DNA of 64,000 bases from Pseudomonadota bacterium (lineage in GTDB: Bacteria; Pseudomonadota; Gammaproteobacteria; Steroidobacterales; Steroidobacteraceae), in assembly GCA_018241445.1 (NCBI GenBank), contig JAFEDT010000002.1, positions 1 to 64,000 of the forward strand, in the 5' to 3' direction. Both the position numbers and the translations under genes were made by a program. Shown here one piece after another: positions 32,556 through 40,802 of the stretch. Positions within the stretch are counted from its first letter, which is position 1. Every line of letters starts with the position of its first letter. The notes beneath the pieces are model-generated. The model ran no database searches and was not told the DNA's origin. It saw only the letters and a list, made by a program, of their open reading frames with translations.

Positions 32556-34415
32556 ATGTCGGTTACGCGCATAGCCCGCTGCTTTGCGACTGATCTCGTC
32601 GGCTGGTATTGCCTTCCCTGCGCTTTTCTTGTTGCTTATGTGGTTTATCTGCAGCAACCGGCAGCCTCGGTCATACCGCACATTGCCGCAATGGCGCTAC
32701 CATTCACCGCGCTCATCTTTATTCGACTTCTAACCGCCCGTCTGATCTCTCAACCGACCGCGAGGCTTGCAACTGCGTCGGTGCTCCTCGGCGTCTGCAT
32801 TGGCAGCACGCTCGTCTATTACGCACTGGTCCTGATCAGCTTGAATTATTGGGGAGGCGTTGTTGCATGGAACGCAATCCCAACCTTCATCGAACAGGTA
32901 CCCGACATGGCCGACGCGATGCACGTGCCAAGACTTGCCCTGGGGGTCGGTGTGGGGGCCTTGTCTGGCTGCTTGTTCACGACTTCCTGGTGCTATCTGA
33001 AACACTTTGACTGGACCGCCGACCTCGGCCGAACTGCGTGGACCGTGGCTCTTTGCATCACTGCCTGTGCAGCGATGCTTTGGATGGAGGCCGCCTCTGC
33101 CTTCCAGGCGCCATGGATCGCCCAGGCAGAGCCTTTGAGCATGACACTCTTTCCACTTGCGGGAAGCCGAGACATTGAAGGGCATCGAATCAACGCGGCA
33201 GACGCGCAGCGGCTCGATGAAACTGAGGACCGCGCGCGCGCCTCGTATATGCCGGCCAGCCGTAGCGCGAAGCGGAATCTTGTCCTCATCGTCGTCGACG
33301 CACTACGTCCCGATCATATGAGCCTGTTCGGCTACGCGCGCAAGACGACGCCATATATGGAAGCCATCGAGTCCAGTCATCCTGTACGCAAGCTGATTGC
33401 GCACGCTTCGTGCGGCGACACCGTGTGTGGCCTGTTGAGCCTCGCTAGCTCCAAATCTCCACGGGACTTATCGTTTCGTCCCTTCGGCCTCCACGAGGTC
33501 CTTCGCCGGAATGGCTACCGGATTCACATGATCCTGTCCGGCGATCACACCTACTTCCACCCCATGAAGGAATACTACGGGCACGTTGATACTTGGTTCG
33601 ACGGCAATTCGGCCGTGTCAACTTCGATCGATGACGATCAGCCGCTCATTGATCACTTGGCGGCCATGGCGGACTGGGATGGAGCTCCAACAATGTTCCA
33701 GTTCCATCTGATGTCGGCGCATGTCACACGCAGGGACGATGGCAAGAGAGTGTTTTCGCCGGCGCGCAGCTACCTGCTTGCGCCGCGCGTTGACTATGAT
33801 GGTCCTGATACTCAGCTCGCAACCGCCACCAACTACTACGATAATGGGGTGTTCGCGGCGGACCACGTCGTCGAGACCTTGATTAGTCAATTGCTGCACA
33901 AGGGCTATCTGCGCAACGCACTTGTCGTGATCACGGCCGACCACGGCGAATCCTTGGGTGAGCATGGGATATTCGGGCACGCCAATAGCGTGCGCGAGGA
34001 GCTTCTGAAAGTTCCAGTCATTTTTGTCGCTTACGGTCACCAAATCGGAACTTTTAGCGCACATGTAGTCGCTTCTCAGATTGATATCGCTCCGACCATC
34101 CTTGCCGAGCTCGATATTCCCCAACCGGAGACCTGGGAAGGGCACCCGCTACAAGCGCCATTTCAGCCCTCTGTCACATACTTCGAGGAGCGCTCCTACA
34201 TCGGCCTGCTCGACCCGCGTATGCCGGGCAGACTTTGGAAGTACTGGGTGGATCGGGATCGCGGTAACGAGTTTGCGTTCGACCTAAGCGTCGATCCGCA
34301 TGAGAAACACAACCTAATAGCTACCGTGCCGGAGGCAATCCGTGGCCGATGGCGCCGAGCGGTTCTGTACGAAAAAGCTGAAGCCCCTATCGAGCCCGTC
34401 GTACGAAACCACTGA
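32556..34415 (+). CDS. EptA-like membrane phosphotransferase (sulfatase fold), possible pilin modifier
   Basis: This is a 619-residue protein. Five hydrophobic segments fill the first 185 residues, and the rest is a periplasmic alkaline-phosphatase/sulfatase-fold domain. Likely zinc ligands and nucleophile are Asp248 (IVVDALRPDH), Thr289 (SCGDTVCG, flanked by Cys286 and Cys291), Asp462 and His463 (ADHGESLG), and His475 (GHANS). This layout and spacing resemble EptA/PptA phosphoethanolamine transferases. Sampled lines have about 55-58% GC against 62-72% in neighbours, so transfer is likely. A weak promoter (TTGACG at 32494, CCTAAT at 32517) may drive it. It lies between pilR and pilA. The substrate is unknown; pilin or lipid A are candidates. 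Confidence 0.8.
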   Translation: MSVTRIARCFATDLVGWYCLPCAFLVAYVVYLQQPAASVIPHIAAMALPFTALIFIRLLTARLISQPTARLATASVLLGVCIGSTLVYYALVLISLNYWGGVVAWNAIPTFIEQVPDMADAMHVPRLALGVGVGALSGCLFTTSWCYLKHFDWTADLGRTAWTVALCITACAAMLWMEAASAFQAPWIAQAEPLSMTLFPLAGSRDIEGHRINAADAQRLDETEDRARASYMPASRSAKRNLVLIVVDALRPDHMSLFGYARKTTPYMEAIESSHPVRKLIAHASCGDTVCGLLSLASSKSPRDLSFRPFGLHEVLRRNGYRIHMILSGDHTYFHPMKEYYGHVDTWFDGNSAVSTSIDDDQPLIDHLAAMADWDGAPTMFQFHLMSAHVTRRDDGKRVFSPARSYLLAPRVDYDGPDTQLATATNYYDNGVFAADHVVETLISQLLHKGYLRNALVVITADHGESLGEHGIFGHANSVREELLKVPVIFVAYGHQIGTFSAHVVASQIDIAPTILAELDIPQPETWEGHPLQAPFQPSVTYFEERSYIGLLDPRMPGRLWKYWVDRDRGNEFAFDLSVDPHEKHNLIATVPEAIRGRWRRAVLYEKAEAPIEPVVRNH

Positions 34416-34467
34416 CAATATTTGTCACAGCTGGACAGACAGCGTGACTTGTCGTCGGCTTCGGACA
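34414..34467. promoter_or_regulatory. Cluster of TGTC/GACA half-sites, candidate PilR binding region
   Basis: Six TGTC or GACA tetramers occur within 54 bp, at 34414, 34423, 34434, 34438, 34450 and 34464, in both orientations. PilR of Pseudomonas binds repeated TGTC-type sites upstream of its pilA promoter. Here the cluster lies about 70-120 bp upstream of the sigma-54 promoter, a suitable enhancer distance. The stretch 34468-34534 is AT-rich, without other clear signals. Confidence 0.45.
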
Positions 34468-34534
34468 ACTAAAAACGAATCATTGAGTCTAGATAAAGTC
34501 ATTAAACTCAGTCACTTGCATGTGGATGCAGCGC

Positions 34535-34550
34535 TGGCACAGTCCTTGCT
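34535..34550 (+). promoter_or_regulatory. Sigma-54 (-24/-12) promoter of pilA
   Basis: TGGCAC at 34535-34540, five bases (AGTCC), then TTGCT at 34546-34550. The GG and GC dinucleotides are exactly 12 bp apart, as sigma-54 requires. Transcription should start near 34562, about 52 nt before the pilA ATG. The pilS/pilR genes just upstream code for the expected activator. Confidence 0.88.
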
Positions 34551-34613
34551 ACTTCTAGGGCCAGAAGGCGCCCCACGCGCCTCCGTCAGTGTCTTAACTC
34601 AGGAGTTCTCGCC

Positions 34614-35105
34614 ATGAAGTCTTTGCAGAAGGGTTTCACCCTAATCGAGTTGATGATCGTGGTTGCGATCATCGGCATTCTCGCCGCGATTGCGATCCCG
34701 GCATATCAGGACTATACGATCCGCTCGCAAGTCACCGAAGGTCTGAATCTCGCGTCCGCCGTGAAGACATCAGTCGCAGAGTACTTCGCGCAGAACGGCA
34801 CTTGGCCCATTGGCCTGGTCGGCGTAAATCCGGCGCTGGGATATACCGCTAACCCGAGTGGCAAGTACGTCACCAAGGTGGACGTTGCCACCGGTACGAT
34901 CATAATTACCTACGGTGGTCAGGCAAACGCAAATATCACAGGGGGCCTGCTCGACCTGCGGCCGCGGCTGAGCCCTAACGGTGACGTGGTCTGGGTATGC
35001 GGTCCTCATGCTGCTCCGGGCGGTGTCACGGACCCGGCGGTTCCATCTACGGCCGATGCCACGTCGGTTAAGGACAAGTACCTCCCGCAGAACTGCCGCA
35101 CTTAA
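34614..35105 (+). CDS. pilA: Type IV major pilin PilA
   Basis: This 163-residue type IVa prepilin has a 7-residue leader MKSLQKG. PilD would cut before Phe8. The mature start FTLIELMIVVAIIGILAAIAIP carries the conserved Glu at mature position 5 and forms the filament-core helix. Cys129 and Cys161 near the C-terminus probably form the disulfide-bonded loop. AGGAG at 34601-34605 is a good ribosome site, 8 nt from the ATG. It is flanked by a sigma-54 promoter and a strong terminator, so it is a single-gene transcript under PilSR. Confidence 0.96.
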   Translation: MKSLQKGFTLIELMIVVAIIGILAAIAIPAYQDYTIRSQVTEGLNLASAVKTSVAEYFAQNGTWPIGLVGVNPALGYTANPSGKYVTKVDVATGTIIITYGGQANANITGGLLDLRPRLSPNGDVVWVCGPHAAPGGVTDPAVPSTADATSVKDKYLPQNCRT

Positions 35106-35137
35106 TAGACTTCCGATTCTGAGCGGAGTCCTTAACC

Positions 35138-35169
35138 AAGCCCCGGCCTTGTGCCGGGGCTTTCCTTTT
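35138..35169 (+). terminator. Rho-independent terminator after pilA
   Basis: A perfect 10-bp stem AAGCCCCGGC / GCCGGGGCTT with loop CTTGT is followed by TCCTTTT. It ends the highly expressed pilA message before pilB. The remaining gap to pilB holds a TTGACA at 35224, but I see no properly spaced -10 box. Confidence 0.92.
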
Positions 35170-35292
35170 GTGTGACGCGCACCCCGCCATGCACGTCAGC
35201 GCGGCCTCAGAATCGACCGGTATTTGACAATTGCGCAGACGTCTCGCTCGGGTAAACTGTTTCTTTCGGTCGTTGCTGCTTGCCGTAAGCAC

Positions 35293-37038
35293 ATGAATGA
35301 AAACGCTTCTTTGGCGCTCGGGACCAGCCGTGGCGGCCTGAGCGGGCTGCCCCAGCGCCTGGTCCAGGACGGCGTGGTCGAGCACTCGGCGATGCTCGAT
35401 GCCCTGAACGCCGCGCGCGAGCGCAGGACCAATGTCGTAACCCAGCTCGTGGCCAAGGGCGCCGCGAGCGCGCGCGACATCGCCCTGGCGGCATCGAACG
35501 AGTTCGGCGCGCCCCTCCTGGACCTGGACGCCGTCAGCACCGACCTGGAGGTCGTCCGCCTGGTGGGTGACAAGCTGCTGGCGAAACACCGGGTGCTGCC
35601 GCTGTTCCGCCGCGGCAAGCGCCTGTTCCTGGCTGTGGCCGACCCCACCAATCTCCACGCCATCGACGAGGTGAAGTTCGCGACCAGCCTCGGGATCGAG
35701 GCCATTGTCGTCGAAGACGACAAGCTGCAGAGAGCCTTGGACAAGGCCCTGGAGCAGGTCGACAACCAGCTAGGCGCCCTGGCCCCCGACGAAGGCGACG
35801 TCGACCTGGACTCTCTGGAGGTCACGGGCGGCGAGGACGAGCTCGACGACAAGGCCGGCCGGGACGATGTCGAGGACGCGCCCATTGTCCGCTTTGTCAA
35901 CAAGGTGATGCTGGATGCCATCCGCAAGGGGGCTTCTGACATCCACTTTGAGCCTTTCGAAAAGATCTACCGCGTGCGCCTGCGCATGGACGGCGTGCTC
36001 AAGGAGATCGCGCAACCCCCGGTCCAGCTGGCGCAGAAGCTCTCGGCGCGCCTGAAGGTCATGTCGCGGCTGGACATCGCCGAGCGGCGGGTCCCCCAGG
36101 ACGGCCGCTGCAAGATGAAGCTGTCCAAGAACCGCGCCATCGATTTCCGTGTCAGCACCTGTCCGACGCTGTTCGGCGAGAAGATCGTGATGCGTATCCT
36201 GGACCCGACCCAGGCGCAGCTCGGCATCGACGCGCTGGGTTACGAGGCCTTCCAGAAGGACCTGTACATCAAACACCTGGCGAAGCCGCAGGGCATGATC
36301 CTGGTCACGGGCCCGACCGGCAGCGGCAAGACGGTGTCGCTGTATACCGGCCTCAATATCCTCAACCGCGAAGACACCAACATCTCCACGGCGGAGGACC
36401 CGGCGGAAATCAACCTGCCGGGCGTCAACCAGGTCAACGTCAACGCCAAGGTCGGCCTGACCTTCGCCTCCGCCATGCGTGCCTTCCTGCGCCAGGACCC
36501 GGACGTCATCATGGTCGGTGAGATCCGCGACCTGGAAACGGCGGAAATTGCCATCAAGGCATCCCAGACCGGGCATCTGGTGCTGTCCACCCTGCACACC
36601 AACGACGCGCCCCAGACCCTGACCCGCATGGTCGACATGGGTGTGAAGCCCTATGCCATCGCCACCTCGGTCAGCCTGATCATCGCGCAGCGCCTGGCGC
36701 GGCGCCTGTGCACGTACTGCAAGCAGCCGCTGGACGTTCCGAAGGAAGCGCTGCTGAAGGAAGGGTTCACGCCGGGCGACGTGGAAGCGGGTATGAAACT
36801 CTTCGGTCCCAAGGGCTGCTCCAACTGCACCGACGGCTACAAGGGTCGTGTCGGCATCTACCAGGTCATGCCGGTCACGGACGCCATCGCCCGGATCATC
36901 CTGGCCGAGGGTAGCGCGGTGGAAATCGCGGAACAGGCGGCGAAGGAAGGCGTATGGGATCTGCGCCGTTCCGGCCTGGAGAAGGTCAAGAACGGCCTGA
37001 CCAGTCTCGAGGAAGTCAACAGCGTCACGGTCGAGTAA
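35293..37038 (+). CDS. pilB: Type IV pilus extension ATPase PilB
   Basis: This is the 581-residue hexameric motor that polymerises pilin. The N-terminal MshEN-type domain (LPQRLVQDGVVEHSAMLDAL) leads into the GspE-type ATPase. It has Walker A GPTGSGKT, the Asp box, Walker B (RQDPDVIMVGEIRDLETAEIA), the His box (HLVLSTLHTNDAPQT) and the tetracysteine zinc site CTYC ... CSNC. The ATG at 35293 (MNENASLAL) is used; a TTG at 35224 would add 23 residues that do not resemble the family. It is the first gene of pilB-pilC-pilD. Confidence 0.96.
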   Translation: MNENASLALGTSRGGLSGLPQRLVQDGVVEHSAMLDALNAARERRTNVVTQLVAKGAASARDIALAASNEFGAPLLDLDAVSTDLEVVRLVGDKLLAKHRVLPLFRRGKRLFLAVADPTNLHAIDEVKFATSLGIEAIVVEDDKLQRALDKALEQVDNQLGALAPDEGDVDLDSLEVTGGEDELDDKAGRDDVEDAPIVRFVNKVMLDAIRKGASDIHFEPFEKIYRVRLRMDGVLKEIAQPPVQLAQKLSARLKVMSRLDIAERRVPQDGRCKMKLSKNRAIDFRVSTCPTLFGEKIVMRILDPTQAQLGIDALGYEAFQKDLYIKHLAKPQGMILVTGPTGSGKTVSLYTGLNILNREDTNISTAEDPAEINLPGVNQVNVNAKVGLTFASAMRAFLRQDPDVIMVGEIRDLETAEIAIKASQTGHLVLSTLHTNDAPQTLTRMVDMGVKPYAIATSVSLIIAQRLARRLCTYCKQPLDVPKEALLKEGFTPGDVEAGMKLFGPKGCSNCTDGYKGRVGIYQVMPVTDAIARIILAEGSAVEIAEQAAKEGVWDLRRSGLEKVKNGLTSLEEVNSVTVE

Positions 37039-37053
37039 GGACGGGAACAACCC

Positions 37054-38286
37054 ATGGCTCCGGCAGCTACCGCAACAGTCAGAACCATCAAGCGCGACAT
37101 CCCCTTCGCCTGGGAGGGCCGGGACAAGCGCGGCGCGCGCATCAAGGGCAAGAGCCTGGCGCCCGATGAGGCGGCGCTGCGCGCCGAACTGCGCCGCCAG
37201 GGTGTCGCGCCGTCCAGGATCCGCAAGCAGAAGCAGGGCCGCAGGGGCGGCAAGGTCAATACAGGGGACATAGCGATCTTCAGCCGCCAGCTCGCCACCA
37301 TGCTCGCGGCCGGCATCCCGCTGGTGCAGGCCTTCGAGATCGTCGGCAACGGCAACGACAAGCCGGCGATGCAGAAGCTGATCCTGGACGTCAAGGCGGA
37401 CGTGGAAGGCGGCACATCGCTGCACGAGGCGCTGGGCAAGCACCCATTGTATTTCGATGACCTGTTCGTGAACCTGGTGGAGGCGGGCGAACAGGCCGGC
37501 GCGCTGGAGTCCCTGCTGGACAAGATCGCGACCTACAAGGAAAAGACCGAGGCGCTGAAGAAGAAGGTCAAGAAGGCGCTCTTCTATCCGGCAGCGGTCC
37601 TGGTGGTGGCGGTGATCGTAACCGTAATCCTGCTGCTGTTCGTCATCCCGGAGTTCGAGAGCCTGTACAAGGGCTTCGGCGCCGACCTGCCGGCCTTCAC
37701 CCAGTTCGTTATCAACCTGTCGCGGTTCCTGCAGCACAACGGCGTCTTCGTCGCCATAGTCCTGGGCGGGATTATTTTCGCGTTCTTCTACTTCAAGAAG
37801 CGCTCCCGGGCCATGCGGGAGTTCCTGGACCGGGCCTCATTGAAGTTCCCCATCATCGGACCGATCCTGAACAAGTCCGCCATCGCGCGGTACGCGCGCA
37901 CACTGTCCACCATGTTTGCGGCCGGCGTGCCGCTGGTGGAGGCGCTGGAATCCGTCGCGGGCGCCACCGGCAACATCGTCTACGAAAACGCGGTCTTGAA
38001 GATGCGCGACGAGGTCTCCACCGGCCAGCGCCTGCAGCGCGCCATGGAGAACACCGGCCTGTTTCCCAACATGGTCAACCAGATGATCGCGGTCGGCGAG
38101 GAATCCGGCTCGCTCGACGAGATGTCCGGCAAGGTCGCGACCTTCTACGAAGCTGAGGTGGACAACGCTGTGGATGCCATGTCCAGCCTGCTCGAGCCCC
38201 TCATCATGGTGGTGCTGGGCGTGCTCGTGGGCGGCCTGGTCATCGCCATGTACCTACCGATCTTCAAGTTGGGTTCGGTCGTCTGA
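37054..38286 (+). CDS. pilC: Type IV pilus inner-membrane platform protein PilC
   Basis: This 410-residue assembly platform protein couples PilB to the pilus. It has the two GspF repeats (FSRQLATMLAAGIPLVQAFEIV and YARTLSTMFAAGVPLVEALESV), each followed by GEQAGALESLLDKIA or GEESGSLDEMSGKVA. Three membrane helices are present (around AAVLVVAVIVTVILLLFVIP, VAIVLGGIIFAFFYF and LIMVVLGVLVGGLVIAMYLP). It starts 15 bp after pilB, and its stop overlaps the apparent start of pilD. Confidence 0.96.
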   Translation: MAPAATATVRTIKRDIPFAWEGRDKRGARIKGKSLAPDEAALRAELRRQGVAPSRIRKQKQGRRGGKVNTGDIAIFSRQLATMLAAGIPLVQAFEIVGNGNDKPAMQKLILDVKADVEGGTSLHEALGKHPLYFDDLFVNLVEAGEQAGALESLLDKIATYKEKTEALKKKVKKALFYPAAVLVVAVIVTVILLLFVIPEFESLYKGFGADLPAFTQFVINLSRFLQHNGVFVAIVLGGIIFAFFYFKKRSRAMREFLDRASLKFPIIGPILNKSAIARYARTLSTMFAAGVPLVEALESVAGATGNIVYENAVLKMRDEVSTGQRLQRAMENTGLFPNMVNQMIAVGEESGSLDEMSGKVATFYEAEVDNAVDAMSSLLEPLIMVVLGVLVGGLVIAMYLPIFKLGSVV

Positions 38287-39203
38287 TCGAGCTGCTGGCG
38301 ACCTCCCCAGCTGCTTTCATCGGCACGGCCCTCGTGCTGGGCCTGGTTGTGGGCAGTTTCCTGAACGTCGTGATCCACCGCCTGCCGATCATGCTGCAGC
38401 GGCAGTGGCAGCAGCAGGGCGCGGACCTGGCCGCGACCGACTCCGCCGCCCCGACGCTTCCGGCTTTGCCGGTGGTGCCGGCGGAGAAGTTCAACCTGGT
38501 CGTTCCCCGCTCCGCCTGCCCCGCCTGCAAGGCCCCCATCACCGCGCTGCAGAACATTCCGCTGCTGTCCTGGCTGTTCCTGCGGGGCCGCTGCGCAAGC
38601 TGCCGTGCTCCCATCAGCGTCCGCTATCCGCTGGTGGAACTGCTGACCGGCCTCACGACGGGGGCGGTGGCCTGGCGCTTCGGCGTCGGCTGGCCCGCAT
38701 TTGCGGCCATGGCGCTTACCTGGAGCCTAGTCGCCCTCACCTTCATCGACCTCGACACCCAACTCCTGCCCGACGACATCACGCTGCCGCTGCTGTGGGC
38801 CGGGATGCTCATGAACATGCTGCTGGCCCCTGCTGCCGGCGCCGCCTCACTGCCCGTGGGTCTGGGTGCCAGCGTCATCGGTGCGATGGCGGGTTACGTG
38901 AGCCTCTGGAGCGTCTATCATCTGTTCCGGTTGCTCACCGGGAAGGAAGGCATGGGTTACGGGGACTTCAAGCTCTTCGCGGCGCTGGGCGCGTGGCTGG
39001 GCTGGCAGATGCTGCTGCCGGTCATCCTGTTCGCCGCGGCGGTGGGCGCAGTTACCGGTCTTGGCCTGATCCTGGCACGGGGCCGCGACCGCTCGACCCC
39101 CATCCCCTTCGGACCTTTCCTCGCGGCCGGCGGCTGGCTGATGCTGATGTACGGCCCGCAGATTGTCGCGGGCTACTTCGGGCTCTACGCCCTGCACCGC
39201 TGA
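38283..39203 (+). CDS. pilD: Prepilin peptidase / N-methyltransferase PilD
   Basis: This 306-residue inner-membrane aspartyl protease cuts the prepilin leader and methylates the new Phe. Two Asp motifs are visible, IDLDTQLLPDD and GMGYGDFKLFAALG, and a zinc-binding tetracysteine (CPAC ... CASC) marks the methylase loop. The first ATG/GTG/TTG in frame is a GTG at 38334, which would cut into the first helix. The sequence before it, LIELLATSPAAFIGTALVLG, aligns with the N-terminus of Pseudomonas PilD. A CTG at 38283 overlapping the pilC stop (CTGA) is therefore the best start. Confidence 0.93.
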   Translation: MIELLATSPAAFIGTALVLGLVVGSFLNVVIHRLPIMLQRQWQQQGADLAATDSAAPTLPALPVVPAEKFNLVVPRSACPACKAPITALQNIPLLSWLFLRGRCASCRAPISVRYPLVELLTGLTTGAVAWRFGVGWPAFAAMALTWSLVALTFIDLDTQLLPDDITLPLLWAGMLMNMLLAPAAGAASLPVGLGASVIGAMAGYVSLWSVYHLFRLLTGKEGMGYGDFKLFAALGAWLGWQMLLPVILFAAAVGAVTGLGLILARGRDRSTPIPFGPFLAAGGWLMLMYGPQIVAGYFGLYALHR

Positions 39204-39230
39204 CGCAGCAGCTTCCGGAACCTGCAGCGC

Positions 39231-39842
39231 ATGCCATCCGTCTTTCGCGTCGGGCTGACCGGCGGTATAGCCAGCGGCAAGTCGACCGCCGCCAAGTTCT
39301 TTGGCGCACTGGGCGTGCCGGTCCTGGACAGCGACCAGATCGCGCGCGAGGTCGTGGAGCCGGGGCAACCGCCACTGGAACGCCTGGTGGAGCGCTTCGG
39401 CCCGACGATCCTGACGGAGGACGGACATCTCGATCGACCGCGCCTGCGCGAAATCGTGTTCTCCGACCCGATGGCGCGCGCGGATCTCGAAGCCCTGACG
39501 CACCCGGCCATCGGCGCGGCCATGGAGGCGCGCTCGGCGAGCGAGGGAGGCCCCTACCAGATCCTCATGATTCCGCTGCTGGTGGAGAAGGGTCTGCGCA
39601 CCCAGGTCGACCGGGTGCTGGTGGTCGACTGCGACGAGGAACTGCAGCTGCGGCGGCTGCGCGACCGCGACGGCTCCACGCCCGAGCAGGCGCGCGCGAT
39701 GCTCGCCGCCCAGGCACCGCGCGCAGCGCGGCTGCGCGCCGCCGACGATGTAATCGTGAACGATGCCGACATGAGCCACGTGCGCCAGCAGGTGGAAGCG
39801 CTGCACGCGCGCTACCTGGAGCTGGCAGCACAGCGCGGCTGA
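39231..39842 (+). CDS. coaE: Dephospho-CoA kinase
   Basis: This 203-residue enzyme performs the last step of CoA synthesis, phosphorylating the 3'-hydroxyl of dephospho-CoA. The P-loop is GLTGGIASGKSTAAKFF. It is followed by VLDSDQIAREVVEPG and the lid/substrate segment LMIPLLVEKGL, then VDCDEELQLRRLRDRDG. The length is typical. The pilD-coaE-zapD order is conserved in gammaproteobacteria. Confidence 0.96.
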   Translation: MPSVFRVGLTGGIASGKSTAAKFFGALGVPVLDSDQIAREVVEPGQPPLERLVERFGPTILTEDGHLDRPRLREIVFSDPMARADLEALTHPAIGAAMEARSASEGGPYQILMIPLLVEKGLRTQVDRVLVVDCDEELQLRRLRDRDGSTPEQARAMLAAQAPRAARLRAADDVIVNDADMSHVRQQVEALHARYLELAAQRG

Positions 39843-39864
39843 AGCCGTGCCCGCCGGCGATCGT

Positions 39865-39887
39865 CCATGAATGATATCCATTCATGG
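39865..39887. repeat. Perfect inverted repeat between coaE and zapD
   Basis: Arms CCATGAATG and CATTCATGG (9 bp) flank ATATC. A second small stem GGCGT/ACGCC follows further on in the same gap (39843-39967). There is no T-run, so it is not a standard terminator. It could be an operator or an RNA-processing site. Confidence 0.6.
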
Positions 39888-39967
39888 CGTGAATGATTCA
39901 GCAGGCCGCGCAGAGCGCCCCCGAAGGCGTTTACGGACGCCGCGACCCTCAAGCACAATAGCGGGCC

Positions 39968-40783
39968 ATGCAGACCGCTGAACCCCAGACCGCCGGCGAC
40001 GCGCCACCCGAGGAGCAGCCGCGGATCCTCACCTTCGAGCAGCCGCTCAACGAGCGGATGCGCACCTTCCTGCGGCTGGATTTCCTGTACAACCAGGCCC
40101 TGCACCACAACGAGATGACCAGTCCCTGGGGCAGCCGCGCCGCCATGGCCAGCCTCATCGACATCCTGGCCGTGACCACCCGCGGCGACGTGCGCTCGGA
40201 CGTGCTCAAGGAGCTGGAGAGCCACCTCGGCACGCTGAACGAATTCCAGTCCAAGCCCGGGGTCGACGCGCAGCGCCTGAAGACCCTGACCGGCAACCTC
40301 GCGCGCCTGCGCAGCGAACTGCTGAACGCCGGCCAGGCCTTCCTGCAGCCCCTGCGGGATTCGGAGTTCGTCAGCGCCATCAAGCATCGCAGCGGTATCC
40401 CCGGCGGCACTTGCGAGTTCGATCTGCCTGACTACACCTTCTGGCTGACCCAGCCGGACGAGGCGCGCATGCGCACCTTCAACCAGTGGCTGGGTATGCT
40501 GCGGCCGCTGTGCGACGCCATTGCGGAGCTGTTGTGGCTGACCCGGCAGAACGGGCGTTCGCGCCAGGAGACCGCCCCCGGCGGCACTTTCAATATCACT
40601 TTCGATCGCGAGCACCCGCTGCAGCTGCTGCGTATCGCTCTCCCCTCCACCGCCGGCCTGTACCCGGAGATCAGCGGCAGCCATCATCGCTGCAGCGTGC
40701 GGTTCCTGACCTGGAACGGGCTGACCACCCGCCCGACCCAGGCGACCGGAGACGTATCCTTCCGGTTTACCACCTGCGCCTGA
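39968..40783 (+). CDS. zapD: Cell division protein ZapD (YacF family)
   Basis: This 271-residue cytoplasmic protein bundles FtsZ filaments. Family segments are ILTFEQPLNERMRTFLRLDFLY, the helical bundle LESHLGTLNEFQSKPGVD and GTCEFDLPDYTFWLT, plus the C-terminal beta domain with VRFLTW. The length and the position after coaE fit. The small zinc protein YacG that commonly follows zapD is absent here. A pilus accessory gene comes next instead. Confidence 0.93.
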   Translation: MQTAEPQTAGDAPPEEQPRILTFEQPLNERMRTFLRLDFLYNQALHHNEMTSPWGSRAAMASLIDILAVTTRGDVRSDVLKELESHLGTLNEFQSKPGVDAQRLKTLTGNLARLRSELLNAGQAFLQPLRDSEFVSAIKHRSGIPGGTCEFDLPDYTFWLTQPDEARMRTFNQWLGMLRPLCDAIAELLWLTRQNGRSRQETAPGGTFNITFDREHPLQLLRIALPSTAGLYPEISGSHHRCSVRFLTWNGLTTRPTQATGDVSFRFTTCA

Positions 40784-40802
40784 CCCACGGCGGCCGGAAT
40801 CC

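Noticed and set aside
35224..35258. TTGACA plus TAAACT as a promoter for pilB, or TTG 35224 as its start codon
   Set aside because: The hexamers are 23 bp apart, too far for sigma-70. The 23 extra residues from the TTG do not resemble PilB N-termini.
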